A stretch of 64,000 nt of DNA from JANLQX01 sp031368215 (lineage in GTDB: Bacteria > Actinomycetota > Acidimicrobiia > Acidimicrobiales > JANYDT01), in assembly GCA_031368215.1 (NCBI GenBank), contig JANLRD010000276.1:54531-118530 (forward strand), read 5' to 3'. Below, one piece after another: positions 26,498-35,167 of the stretch; positions within the stretch are counted from its first letter, which is position 1, and every line of letters starts with the position of its first letter. A program made the position numbers and the translations under genes. The notes under the pieces are model-generated. The model had not been told where the DNA came from and ran no database searches. It saw only the letters and a list, made by a program, of their open reading frames with translations.

Positions 26498-27765
26498 TTC
26501 TGGTCGACGGCGGGACGAGCAATGAGCGAAGCAACCTGCGTCACCAGTTCGTGACGCGCAATCCGGCGCTGACTTGACTCGCCGCGCAGAATACGGAGCG
26601 TGACTTCGCCGGCGTCGAGCTCGTCGGTTCCGATGATGACGGCAACCGCCGCACCGGACCGGTCAGCGCCCTTCATCTGCGCTTTCATCGACTTGGCGTC
26701 GAAGGCGCGGTCGGCCGACAGGCCCGCACGGCGCAATTCGGCGACGGCGGTGACCGCTTCCGACCCTCCGGTGGTGTCGATGACGAACACGTCCACGCAC
26801 GCGTCGGGGGTGGGAAACACGCCCTCGGCGTCGCAGGCCATCAGGATCCGGTCGATGCCGAGTGCAAAGCCGATGCCCGGGGTCGACGGTCCGTCGAGCT
26901 GTTGCACCAAATTGTTGTAGTGCCCGCCGCCGCCGATGGCGTTCTGGGCGGAGTCGAGGGAGTCGGCGGCGAACTCGAAGAGCGTGTGCGTGTAGTAGTC
27001 GAGACCCCGGACGAGGCGAGGGTCCACGATGAACGGGATCCCGATGGACCCCAGCCCGGTCTGGACGGCGGCAAAGTGTTCGCCGACGTCGCCGACGAGG
27101 AACTCAGAGATGCGCGGTGCGCCGGCGATGATGGGCTGATCGGGCTCCCGCTTGGAGTCGAGGACCCGCAACGGGTTCTTTTCGAGAGTCTCGCGGGACT
27201 GCGTGGTGAGCTGGTGCGCCCGGGCCATGAAGTAGGCCCGGAGCGCGTCGAGGTACGGCAACCGGGTGGTCTCATCGCCGAGCGAGTTGAGACGAACGGT
27301 GAACCGCCGGAGCCCGAGGTCGCGGAAGAAGTCGTGGGCGAGGGCGATCATCTCGACGTCGACCTGGGGATCGTTCGATCCGACGCATTCGGCGTCGAGC
27401 TGCATGAACTGACGGAACCGACCGGCCTGGGGCTTCTCGTGACGGAACGCCGCTCCCCACGCCCACACTTTCCACGGCAGCACCTGGGGCCGGCGCTGCA
27501 CGAAGATGCGCGCGAGTGACGCAGTGAACTCCGGACGAAGGGCGATCCGCGAACCGTCCTTGTCGAGGAAGTCGTACATCTCCTTGGTGACGACGTCGGT
27601 CGAGTCACCGATGCGGAGGAACACGCCGAGCTCCTCGAGCATTGGCGGCACGACTTCGCCGTACCCGGCGCGGGCGCAATGCTCGGCGAAGGTGCGTACG
27701 AGCGCACGCCAACGATCGGTGTCGGGCGGGAGGAGGTCACGGAATCCCGTGAGGGTCTGGAACAT
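26494..27765 (-). CDS. hisS: Histidyl-tRNA synthetase
   Basis: Charges tRNA-His. The 423-residue enzyme begins MFQTLTGFRDLLPPDTDRW. It shows class II motif 2 (WAWGAAFRHEKPQAGRFRQFMQLDAE), the histidine-specific LVRGLDYYTHTLFEF and motif 3 (GIGFALGIDRILMA), followed by the C-terminal anticodon-binding domain (VDVFVIDTTGGSEAVTAVAELRRAG). It is the first gene of a hisS-aspS unit joined by a 4-bp overlap. Upstream lie 257 bp shared with the divergent TadE-like cluster. Confidence 0.96.
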   Translation of the reverse strand: MFQTLTGFRDLLPPDTDRWRALVRTFAEHCARAGYGEVVPPMLEELGVFLRIGDSTDVVTKEMYDFLDKDGSRIALRPEFTASLARIFVQRRPQVLPWKVWAWGAAFRHEKPQAGRFRQFMQLDAECVGSNDPQVDVEMIALAHDFFRDLGLRRFTVRLNSLGDETTRLPYLDALRAYFMARAHQLTTQSRETLEKNPLRVLDSKREPDQPIIAGAPRISEFLVGDVGEHFAAVQTGLGSIGIPFIVDPRLVRGLDYYTHTLFEFAADSLDSAQNAIGGGGHYNNLVQQLDGPSTPGIGFALGIDRILMACDAEGVFPTPDACVDVFVIDTTGGSEAVTAVAELRRAGLSADRAFDAKSMKAQMKGADRSGAAVAVIIGTDELDAGEVTLRILRGESSQRRIARHELVTQVASLIARPAVDQN

Positions 27766-27949
27766 GTCAGGCCTTCAGTGGACGCAACGCCGGTCGTGCG
27801 AGCAGCGAAGGGAAGCGGGGCGGCCCTGCGGCGGGGAGAGGAGTTGGCAGCACGGGCCGACGAGGCTACCCGGACCGACAAGCGAGGGGCCGCAGGTTTC
27901 GTCCAGCCCGCAACCGAAGCTCGCCGATGCACCGTTCGTGGCACACCGC

Positions 27950-27979
27950 CAACCCTTCTGATCGGCCGTCGAAGGGTTG
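27950..27979. promoter_or_regulatory. Perfect palindrome upstream of the TadE-like operon
   Basis: CAACCCTTC at 27950-27958 is repeated in inverse at 27971-27979 with a 12-nt spacer. It lies 43 bp before the first TadE-like start, in the gap divergent from hisS. TTGACC, resembling a -35 hexamer, overlaps its right arm, so it could be an operator for the pilus genes. No matching -10 was convincing. Confidence 0.35.
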
Positions 27980-28022
27980 ACCTGCGCTCAAGGACCGACC
28001 CCAGCATGCCGACATCTGGGCC

Positions 28023-29108
28023 GTGAGACTGTGCGCGCCGAGACGAGCGGTAGGGCCGGCGCGCCCGTCCTCTTGGCGGACTCGAGGCGAACGGGGCGCC
28101 GTCGCGGTCGAATTCGCCATCGTCGCCACCCTCCTCGTGCCGCTCGTCGCCGGAATCATCGACTTCGGGACCCTGTTCCAGAAGCGCCAGGCGGTCCAGG
28201 ATTCGACCCGCGCCGGAGCCCGAGTCGGTTCGGCATCCTGCGCCATCCTCAGCGGCAGCCCGATCAGCCCGAACTGCGTGGCCGGCAACCTGGTCGATCA
28301 GGACGCGAAGATCATGCAGGCGCTGCGGGCGCGGCTGGGGTCCTCGGTCAGTCAGGTCACCAAGATCGTCGTCTACCGCTCCGTGGCTCTCGATGACGAC
28401 GCCACGCCGCTACGCGGCCGGATGATCAGCGCGTGCCGCGAAACGACCGTTCCGGGCGGCGTGAACAGATTCTGCAACGTGTATGGGCCGAACGAGCTGG
28501 CTCTGGTCGATTCGCTGGACGACGCCGCCCTCGCCACCCGGTTCTCGTGTGCCGATCTCGCCCGGTTCTGGTGTCCGACGACGCGCGAGCGGGCCAGACG
28601 GGCCGACGACGCATACATCGGCGTGCAGGTGGAGCTGCGCCATCCGCACATCGTCCGGCTGTTCGGGTCCGACGTGAAGATCACCTACCGGTCGGTGTTC
28701 CGTCTCGATCCGAACGCCGCCGATCCGGACCGCCCCCGGCCGCTGCCGGTCCCGCCTCCGCCCATCGCGCGCACCACCACCACGACCAGCACCACGACCA
28801 CGACGACCACCACCACACTCCCACCGCCCACCACGACAACCCTCCCACCGCCCACCACAACCGAGGCGCCGACAACAACCACGATCGGGCCGCCGACGAC
28901 GACGGCGCCGCCCACGACCTCGACCTCACCGCCCGCCACGACCACGACGATCCCGCTGCCGACGACCACCACGCTCCCGCCACCGACCACCACGACAACG
29001 ACCACGACCCCGCCGCCGACGACCACAACGGCAGCACCACCGACCACGACCTCACCGCCGACGACCACGACCACCACGACGACACGGGCGCCCCGTCCAT
29101 GCTGTTGA
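28023..29108 (+). CDS. TadE-like pseudopilin with long Thr/Pro-rich C-terminal tail
   Basis: A 361-residue protein. Residues 1-25 are basic. A class III prepilin-like junction follows (G-AVAVEFA, glutamate at position 5) leading into a hydrophobic helix to about residue 50, as in TadE minor pseudopilins. The next 200 residues are extracytoplasmic with several cysteines. From about residue 248 to the end almost every residue is Thr or Pro. This tail would be extended and a good target for O-mannosylation, which actinobacteria perform on Thr/Pro-rich secreted proteins. The GTG start has no strong ribosome site. The reading ends by overlapping the next TadE-like gene by 10 bp. The tail is unusual for the family. 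Confidence 0.8.
   Translation: MRLCAPRRAVGPARPSSWRTRGERGAVAVEFAIVATLLVPLVAGIIDFGTLFQKRQAVQDSTRAGARVGSASCAILSGSPISPNCVAGNLVDQDAKIMQALRARLGSSVSQVTKIVVYRSVALDDDATPLRGRMISACRETTVPGGVNRFCNVYGPNELALVDSLDDAALATRFSCADLARFWCPTTRERARRADDAYIGVQVELRHPHIVRLFGSDVKITYRSVFRLDPNAADPDRPRPLPVPPPPIARTTTTTSTTTTTTTTTLPPPTTTTLPPPTTTEAPTTTTIGPPTTTAPPTTSTSPPATTTTIPLPTTTTLPPPTTTTTTTTPPPTTTTAAPPTTTSPPTTTTTTTTRAPRPCC
28768..29090 (+). repeat. ACC/ACG-rich trinucleotide low-complexity tract
   Basis: About 320 bp inside the first TadE-like gene consist mostly of ACC, ACG, ACA and CCG triplets in imperfect runs, encoding the Thr/Pro tail. Such tracts expand and contract in whole triplets without breaking the frame, so tail length may vary between strains. 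Confidence 0.85.
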
Positions 29109-29740
29109 TGCGGTCTTCCCGTTCCGGCCGGGCCGGCGACGCCGGTCGTGAGCGGGGCGCGTCTGCCGTTGAAGCCGCGCTGGTTGCGCCGCTGTTCTTC
29201 CTGTTCGTGTTCGCCATCATCGAGTTCGGGGTGTTCCTGTTCAACACCGACGCCGTCGCCAACTCGTCCCGGGCCGCAACCCGTGAAGCTTCCACGTGGG
29301 CCGCCTCCCCACTGGCGGACTACAACGTCCTGCGCGCCGCCAACAAGTCGCTCGGCAGCCTCGCCGCGCGGGTCGACGCGGTGATCGTGTTCCGTGGCAC
29401 CTCGGCGAGCAGCCCGGTGCCGGCTGCGTGCGTGGCCCAGATCGCCACGACCAGCCGCGGGGTACCCGGCGAGTGCAACATCTACCGGCAGGCCGATCTC
29501 CGCAACCTCAACGAGGCCAACTTTGGGTGGTCGGACCTGAACACCGTCGCCGAGAACCTGGGCAAGTGGGACGAGTCCTGGCCGGCCACCCGCCGCATCG
29601 AGGAGATCACCGGAGACGTGAGTCCCGACTGGGTCGGCGTCTACGTTCAGGCGCGTCACAAGAGCCTCAGTGGCGTGGTCCCCTCGCGCAAGATCAAGCG
29701 GACGTCGCTGGCCCAGATCGAACCGCAACGAGCCGCGTGA
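29099..29740 (+). CDS. TadE-like pseudopilin
   Basis: A 213-residue protein starting at the ATG at 29099, which lies inside the last 10 bp of the previous gene, so re-initiation is likely. It has a short basic leader, the prepilin-like junction G-ASAVEAALVAP with glutamate at position 5, and one hydrophobic helix (LFFLFVFAIIEFGVFLF). The extracytoplasmic part contains two cysteines (AACVAQIAT and GECNIYRQ). TadE proteins are minor components of Tad/Flp pilus or secretion machines and are cut by prepilin peptidase. The same frame stays open about 660 bp further upstream through the Thr/Pro tract, but there it is only a His/Asp-rich shadow. Confidence 0.85.
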   Translation: MLLMRSSRSGRAGDAGRERGASAVEAALVAPLFFLFVFAIIEFGVFLFNTDAVANSSRAATREASTWAASPLADYNVLRAANKSLGSLAARVDAVIVFRGTSASSPVPAACVAQIATTSRGVPGECNIYRQADLRNLNEANFGWSDLNTVAENLGKWDESWPATRRIEEITGDVSPDWVGVYVQARHKSLSGVVPSRKIKRTSLAQIEPQRAA

Positions 29741-31461
29741 TGCCCGCCGAACTCCCCCCTGTCTCTCCGGCGACCGTCGCGCACGATCCATGCGTCACCC
29801 ACGTGGCACGAACCATGTCCCCACAGGTACGCGTCGTGTCGCGTCCGGAGCGCGAGCGCGGATTCGTGGCCGTGACGACAGCGATTCTTCTCATCATCAT
29901 GCTGATGGCGACGGCCCTCGCCCTCGATGTCGCCGTTTGGTATATGCGCGGACTCGAGCTCCAGCGAACGGCCGACGCCGCTGCGCTCTCCGCCGTGGTC
30001 CGGATGCCGAACTTCGTCAAAGCCGAAGCGGCGGCTCGCGAGAGTGCCACGCGCAATGGGCTGGACCCGGCCTCGATCGTCGTGGCGCGCGATCCCAAGA
30101 GCCCACGACGGATCAAGGTCAGCGTGAAGCAGAACGTGCAATCGTTCTTCGGCAAGCTCCTGCGGCCGTCCACCGTCGTCGGCCGACAGGCCACGGCGGA
30201 GTTCGTGTCGGCGATCGACATGGGCTCGAAACTCAACGGCATCGGCACCGCCGACCTCATCACCTATCCGGTCGTCGGCAACCAGGGCTTCTGGCTGGCC
30301 ATCAACGGGTACTGCACCGCCAAGGAGGACGGCGACCGCTTCGCCTCGGCCTTCGACGGCAATCGTGCCGGCAGGGTCACGTCGTGCACCCTCACGCCTC
30401 CAGTGGTCGAGAACGACGACTACCGACGCCCCGGGGTCGATGCGCCGCAGTACACGTATCTCGTCAACATCCCGTGCCCGACGCCCGGGGAAGATCCGTG
30501 CACGACGAACCCGGCCAGGGACACCGTCGTCGAGGTCTACAACCCGCAGTTCGACATGAGCAATGAGGCCGCATCGATCGACACCAACACGATCCAGGAC
30601 AGCGACCCGAACTTCGGAAACGCTCAGATCAACACCAACTTCGCCCTCCGCAACCCCGACGGCGATCCGATGCCCGCGCCGAACACGCCTCGGAGTTACG
30701 GCACCTGCAACAACTGCTCGGGCTCGAACGGCTGGACCGAACTGTTCCGGATCCCCGCATCCGCCGGTGCGGGGCCATTCAAGGTCGATGTGAACACCGA
30801 CGAGGGGCAGGCGAACTCCTATGGCTCGAACGCCTTTGCGCTGCTCGCGCACTGGGCCGGCGATCCGCTCGCGGCGTGTGCCGCAGACTGCCCCACGATG
30901 TCAGGTGAGTCGAGCATCAGCGTTTTCGCGAACGCGTCGGGTGACACCGTCGACTTCTTCTTGGCCCGACTGGCTCCCGCCCTCGACTTCCGCGGCAAGC
31001 GGATACAGATCCTGCTGTGGGACGTCGGCGAAGGTGCCAACACCATCTCGATCCTCCAGCCCACCGCCCTGTCGGGCTACCAGCCCATGCCCTTCCGCTT
31101 CCGGACCTTCGACCATGGTCTGGTGGGGGTCCCCGCCGATGACGGGTTCCCGCTCACCAACGTGCCGGGCGGGGTGCTCGATGTGAGCGGACCGGCAAGC
31201 ACGCTCGGGGCCCAGGCGCCACCGTGGCCGCTCAGCGAGCGGGCCAACGACTACAAGTTCAACGGGCGGATGATTTCACTCGAACTCACCGTGCCCACAG
31301 ACTACGGATGTGTCCCGCTCAGCCGTCCGTGTGTCCCCGCACCCCTCCCGGAGGACGGCTGGTGGAAGATCCGCTACACGACGTCGCTCGGCGCGGTGTT
31401 CGACCGCTCGACGTGGACCGTCCGCCTGCTCGGCGACCCGGTGCACCTCGTCGCCGAGTAA
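29740..31461 (+). CDS. TadG-like membrane-anchored secreted protein
   Basis: A 573-residue protein whose ATG shares one base with the preceding stop (TGATG). A longer leader than usual (about 40 residues) precedes the junction RGFVAVTTAILLIIMLMATALALDVAVWYMRG, the typical Tad_G helix. The next block (LQRTADAAALSAVVRMPNF) is the family's conserved post-helix segment. The remaining 450 residues are extracytoplasmic and cysteine-poor with clustered Cys pairs (CNNCSGSNGW, CAADCPTM). It lacks the glutamate at +5, so it may not be processed like the two upstream proteins. An alternative start is the ATG at 29815. No ATPase or platform gene lies beside it. Confidence 0.82.
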   Translation: MPAELPPVSPATVAHDPCVTHVARTMSPQVRVVSRPERERGFVAVTTAILLIIMLMATALALDVAVWYMRGLELQRTADAAALSAVVRMPNFVKAEAAARESATRNGLDPASIVVARDPKSPRRIKVSVKQNVQSFFGKLLRPSTVVGRQATAEFVSAIDMGSKLNGIGTADLITYPVVGNQGFWLAINGYCTAKEDGDRFASAFDGNRAGRVTSCTLTPPVVENDDYRRPGVDAPQYTYLVNIPCPTPGEDPCTTNPARDTVVEVYNPQFDMSNEAASIDTNTIQDSDPNFGNAQINTNFALRNPDGDPMPAPNTPRSYGTCNNCSGSNGWTELFRIPASAGAGPFKVDVNTDEGQANSYGSNAFALLAHWAGDPLAACAADCPTMSGESSISVFANASGDTVDFFLARLAPALDFRGKRIQILLWDVGEGANTISILQPTALSGYQPMPFRFRTFDHGLVGVPADDGFPLTNVPGGVLDVSGPASTLGAQAPPWPLSERANDYKFNGRMISLELTVPTDYGCVPLSRPCVPAPLPEDGWWKIRYTTSLGAVFDRSTWTVRLLGDPVHLVAE

Positions 31462-31485
31462 CACCGGCGACGACGGGACACCCGG

Positions 31486-33783
31486 CTAATCGGCGGCGCG
31501 CTGCTCCTTGCCGGGCAGCACCCGGAAGGCATCGAACACGCTCTCCACGGTGCGCACCGAGCGCAGGATCGCATCGAGATGTGACGGGTCGGCCAACTCG
31601 AAGTCGAACCGCTGATGGGCCACGCGGTCGGGGGTGGTGTGGGTCGAACAGCCGAGCACGTTCACGTGGTTGTCGGACAGCACGCGTGCCACGTCGGCGA
31701 GGAGGCGGGCCCGGTCGAACGCCTCGACCATGATCGAGACGACGTAGACCGTCTTTCGGCGGTCGGCGCTCTGATCCCATTCGACCTCGATGGTGCGGGC
31801 CACGTCGCCGACCCGAAGGGCCCGGGAGTTCGAGCAGTCGGAGCGATGCACACTCACCCCGCGACCGCGGGTGACGAAACCGAGAATCTCGTCGCCCGGA
31901 ACCGGTGTGCAACAGCGGGCGAGCCGGACCAAGAAGTCGTCGAAGCCTTCGACGTGCACGCCTCCGGTGTGGGCGCGTCGGTTCGAACGATTCGGGCGCT
32001 GGCGAACGGTGGGCGCGGGCAGCTGCTCTTCGTGTTCTCCCCCGCGGAGCTCCCGCTGCAGGCGCTGGAGGACCTGCTGCGCCGACACGTGTCCTTCGCC
32101 GATCGCCACGTACAGCTGATCGAGATCATCGAGGCCCAGGTCGGCGACAACCGCCTTCGTCGCCGCGGGTCCGATCAGCTTCATCGTCGGCATACTCTCC
32201 TTGCGGAGGGCCTTGACAAGTTCCTCACGGCCGTTTTCGAGCGCGTCCTCGCGACGCTCCTTCGAGAACCACTGTTTGATCTTGTTGCGTGCCCGCGGCG
32301 TGACCGCGATCTTCAGCCAGTCACGCGTGGGGGCAGCCGTCTCCACCTTCGACGTGATCACTTCGACCGTCTCGCCGGAGTTGAGCGTCGTGTCGAGCGG
32401 CGCGAGACGGCCGTTGACGCGCGCGCCGATGCAGCGGTGCCCGACATCGGTGTGGATCGCGTAGGCGAAGTCGATGGGCGTCGCCCCCACCGGGAGGGTG
32501 ATCACCCGACCCTTCGGCGTGAACACGAACACCTCTTCCTGATCGAGATCGACCTTGATCGTCGCGAGGAACTCGCCGGGCTCGTCGCTGTCGGGCGAGG
32601 CGTCGACGAGTCGCTGCAACCACGCCATCTCATCGGGCTTCGGCGATGCTTTCTTCGACCGGCTCGGGTCCTTGTACTGCCAGTGTGCAGCGATGCCGTA
32701 CTCGGCGATCTGATGCATCTCGAGAGACCTGATCTGGCACTCGAGGACTTTGCCCTCCGGGCCGACGACGGTCGTATGGAGCGACTGATACAGGTTGAAC
32801 TTGGGCATCGCCACGTAGTCCTTGAAGCGCCCCTGCACCGGCTTCCACAGCGCGTGGATCGAGCCGAGTGCGGCATAGCAGTCCTTGACCGAGTCGACGA
32901 CGATGCGAATCCCGACGAGGTCGTAGATGTCGTCGAACTCCTTGCCCTTCTTCACCATCTTCTCGTAGATGGACCAGTAGTGCTTCTCGCGCCCGGTCAC
33001 CGTGGCGGTGATCTTCAGCGCGCTGAGACGATCGATGACTTCGTTGATGGCATTGGTGAGGTACGCCTCGCGCTCAGGCGTGCGCGTCTGCACCATCTGC
33101 TCGATCTCTGCGTACTTGCGGGGTTCGAGTGCCCGGAAGCTGAGATCTTCGAGCTCGTGCTTGACTTCGCCGATGCCGAGCCGGTGTGCGAGCGGCGCGT
33201 AGATGTCGAGGGTCTCCTGCGCCGTGCGGCGGCGCTTCCAGTCCTCGCTCACTGCGTCGATCGTGCGCATGTTGTGGAGCCGATCGGCGAGCTTGATGAG
33301 CAGCACCCGGAGGTCCTTGGCCATGGCCACGAGCATCTTGCGCATGGTCGCGGCTTGCTGTGCCTCCTTCGAATCGAACTGGATGCGATCGAGCTTGGTC
33401 ACTCCGTCGACGATCGCCGCGACGTCGGGACCGAACTTCTCCGTCAGGTCATCGAGGGTGATACCCGTGTCCTCGACCGAGTCGTGGAGGATGGCAGCGG
33501 CAAGGGTGGTGTCATCGAGCCCCAAGCCGGCGAGCACAAGGGCGACGGCGACCGGATGGGTGATGTAGGGCTCTCCCGATTTCCGCTTCTGATCGCGGTG
33601 CGCCAGCGCTCCCATCTCGAAGGCCTTCTCGATCCGGTTGGTCGGCGCCTTCTTGTGGTGACGACGGAACTCGGCAAGGAGTTCGGTGATGATCGCCGGG
33701 TCGAGGGGATCGACCGCCCCGGTCGCGGCGTCGTCCGGCTTCGCCACGGTCGCTTTGCGAGTCGAGGTCGACGCGGTACTCAT
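31486..33783 (-). CDS. rel: Bifunctional (p)ppGpp synthetase/hydrolase (RelA/SpoT)
   Basis: Makes and degrades the stringent-response alarmone. The 765 residues are complete. The HD hydrolase domain is at about residues 60-200 (ITHPVAVALVLAGLGL, ILHDSVEDTGITLDDL, LADRLHNMRTI). The synthetase domain is at about 250-370 (YDLVGIRIVVDSVKDCYAALG, FKDYVAMPKFNLYQSLHTTV). The TGS domain begins near 410 (VFTPKGRVITLPVGATPIDFAYAIH), and a C-terminal ACT domain follows the CC-containing ZFD-like region (ARCCTPVPGDEILGFVTRGRG). The hydrolase motif is intact, so it should be bifunctional, as is usual for the single actinobacterial Rel. It lies next to apt as in many actinobacteria. Confidence 0.96.
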   Translation of the reverse strand: MSTASTSTRKATVAKPDDAATGAVDPLDPAIITELLAEFRRHHKKAPTNRIEKAFEMGALAHRDQKRKSGEPYITHPVAVALVLAGLGLDDTTLAAAILHDSVEDTGITLDDLTEKFGPDVAAIVDGVTKLDRIQFDSKEAQQAATMRKMLVAMAKDLRVLLIKLADRLHNMRTIDAVSEDWKRRRTAQETLDIYAPLAHRLGIGEVKHELEDLSFRALEPRKYAEIEQMVQTRTPEREAYLTNAINEVIDRLSALKITATVTGREKHYWSIYEKMVKKGKEFDDIYDLVGIRIVVDSVKDCYAALGSIHALWKPVQGRFKDYVAMPKFNLYQSLHTTVVGPEGKVLECQIRSLEMHQIAEYGIAAHWQYKDPSRSKKASPKPDEMAWLQRLVDASPDSDEPGEFLATIKVDLDQEEVFVFTPKGRVITLPVGATPIDFAYAIHTDVGHRCIGARVNGRLAPLDTTLNSGETVEVITSKVETAAPTRDWLKIAVTPRARNKIKQWFSKERREDALENGREELVKALRKESMPTMKLIGPAATKAVVADLGLDDLDQLYVAIGEGHVSAQQVLQRLQRELRGGEHEEQLPAPTVRQRPNRSNRRAHTGGVHVEGFDDFLVRLARCCTPVPGDEILGFVTRGRGVSVHRSDCSNSRALRVGDVARTIEVEWDQSADRRKTVYVVSIMVEAFDRARLLADVARVLSDNHVNVLGCSTHTTPDRVAHQRFDFELADPSHLDAILRSVRTVESVFDAFRVLPGKEQRAAD

Positions 33784-33845
33784 GGATCTACGTTACGGCA
33801 ACCTGTTCACCCATCTCGGCCGACCCCGGCCGGGCGGTGCGACGG

Positions 33846-34367
33846 TCAGTACTCGAGGACGGAGGTGACCGGGGCGTCGAGCACCCCTCGCCCGGCGAGG
33901 AAGCCGAGCTCGATCACGAAGGCGCAGCCGACCACATCGGCCCCGACCCGACGCAGCAGGCGGATCCCCGCGCCCGCCGTGCCGCCGGTGGCCAGCACAT
34001 CGTCGATGAGCAGCACCCGATCGGCCGAGGTCACGGCGTCTTCATGGATCTCCAGGGTGTCCGTCCCGTACTCCAGGTCGTAGGTCTCCGCCACGGTGCG
34101 CCACGGCAGCTTGCCCGGTTTGCGCAGGGGAACCATCCCGACGCCGAGCCGCTCCGCCACCATCGGGGCGAGGAGGAACCCGCGCGCCTCGATGCCGGCG
34201 ATGACGGTGATCCCCTGATCGCGCCATGGTTCGGTGAGGAGGTCGAGGGTGAGCCTGAGCGACAACGGGTCGCGGAGCAACGGTGTGAGATCTTTGAAGG
34301 TGATGCCCGGCTTGGGGAAGTCGGCAATGTCGCGGATGCGACTGCGGAGGAGTTCGCGGTCCGTCAT
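33846..34367 (-). CDS. apt: Adenine phosphoribosyltransferase
   Basis: Salvages adenine to AMP using PRPP. I start the 173-residue protein at the ATG at 34367; the frame stays open further upstream but the family begins near LLRSRIRDIADFPKPGITFKDL. Conserved parts are GIEARGFLLAPMVAERLGVGMVPLRKPGKLP and the PRPP loop VLLIDDVLATGGTA. The start overlaps the hydrolase stop by 4 bp (ATGA). apt beside rel and secF is normal in actinobacteria, but here two further genes are inserted between apt and secF. Confidence 0.95.
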   Translation of the reverse strand: MTDRELLRSRIRDIADFPKPGITFKDLTPLLRDPLSLRLTLDLLTEPWRDQGITVIAGIEARGFLLAPMVAERLGVGMVPLRKPGKLPWRTVAETYDLEYGTDTLEIHEDAVTSADRVLLIDDVLATGGTAGAGIRLLRRVGADVVGCAFVIELGFLAGRGVLDAPVTSVLEY

Positions 34368-35167
34368 ATTGCGACCGACGGAATCGGCTCCACGAATGCA
34401 CGGATCAGGGCGCACACGGTGTCGAAGTCGTCCCAGTAGAGCATGTGACCGAGGTCGAGCCTCTCGACCTGCAGGGCACCGCCGAGCGCGGAAGCGAAGT
34501 GGGCGTGCTGCGCAGGGCCGACGAACTGGGCCTGGATCGCGTCGAGCAGCAGCGTAGGGCGGGCAACCGGCAGTGCCGGAAGCGGTCGCGACATCTCCGC
34601 CCACGCCTGGCCGACAACCGCCGGATCCCAGGGCGTCCGCCAGCCGTCGGGGCCGCGGACGGCGGCAAGCCTCGTGTCGGCGTCGGAATGGGGCACCGCT
34701 GCCGCGCTTCGCCCGGCACGCCGGACTTCGACGAGTTCGTCGAGCGTGTCGTACCCGCGAGCGCCGGAGATCATCCCGTCGGCAAGCCCTGACGTCTGCT
34801 CGGCCGGAAGGCCGATGGCCGGGTCGAGCAGGACAAGTGATGCCACCCGCTCGGGCGATGTGGCCAACAAATGCGCGCCGAGACACCCACCGAAGCTGTG
34901 GCCGACCACGGTGACGCTCTCGACGCCCTCGGTGTCGAGAACCCGGAGGAGGTCACCCAGATGATCCTCGATGCGAACGGGTCGCCCGTCCTCGCCCGCC
35001 GGCGATCGGCCGTGACCGCGAAGGTCGGGGGCCATCGCCCGGAACGAGGGAAACGCCGCCGCGGCCATCGGTGCGAACCGCCCACCGTGGCCGCTGACCC
35101 CGTGGAGGGCGAGGAGCGGCGGGCCATCGGCCACGCCGTAGCGGTGGATGTGCAGCGGGGTGCTCAC
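34364..35167 (-). CDS. Alpha/beta hydrolase
   Basis: A 267-residue alpha/beta-fold hydrolase. It starts at the GTG at 35167, overlapping the PIG-L stop by 4 bp (GTGA). It has the oxyanion region LLALHGVSGHGGRF, RAMAPDLRGHGRSP, and the nucleophile elbow VTVVGHSFGGCLG with Ser. The acid and His are probably in the region ending LDLGHMLYWDDFDTV. The substrate is not predictable. It is translationally coupled to apt downstream and the PIG-L gene upstream, so it is probably co-expressed with them. Confidence 0.85.
   Translation of the reverse strand: MSTPLHIHRYGVADGPPLLALHGVSGHGGRFAPMAAAAFPSFRAMAPDLRGHGRSPAGEDGRPVRIEDHLGDLLRVLDTEGVESVTVVGHSFGGCLGAHLLATSPERVASLVLLDPAIGLPAEQTSGLADGMISGARGYDTLDELVEVRRAGRSAAAVPHSDADTRLAAVRGPDGWRTPWDPAVVGQAWAEMSRPLPALPVARPTLLLDAIQAQFVGPAQHAHFASALGGALQVERLDLGHMLYWDDFDTVCALIRAFVEPIPSVAI

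Noticed and set aside
28768..29090. Possible CRISPR array from the dense short repeats
   Set aside because: The repeats are in-frame triplets that code for Thr/Pro, without uniform repeat-spacer organisation or cas genes.
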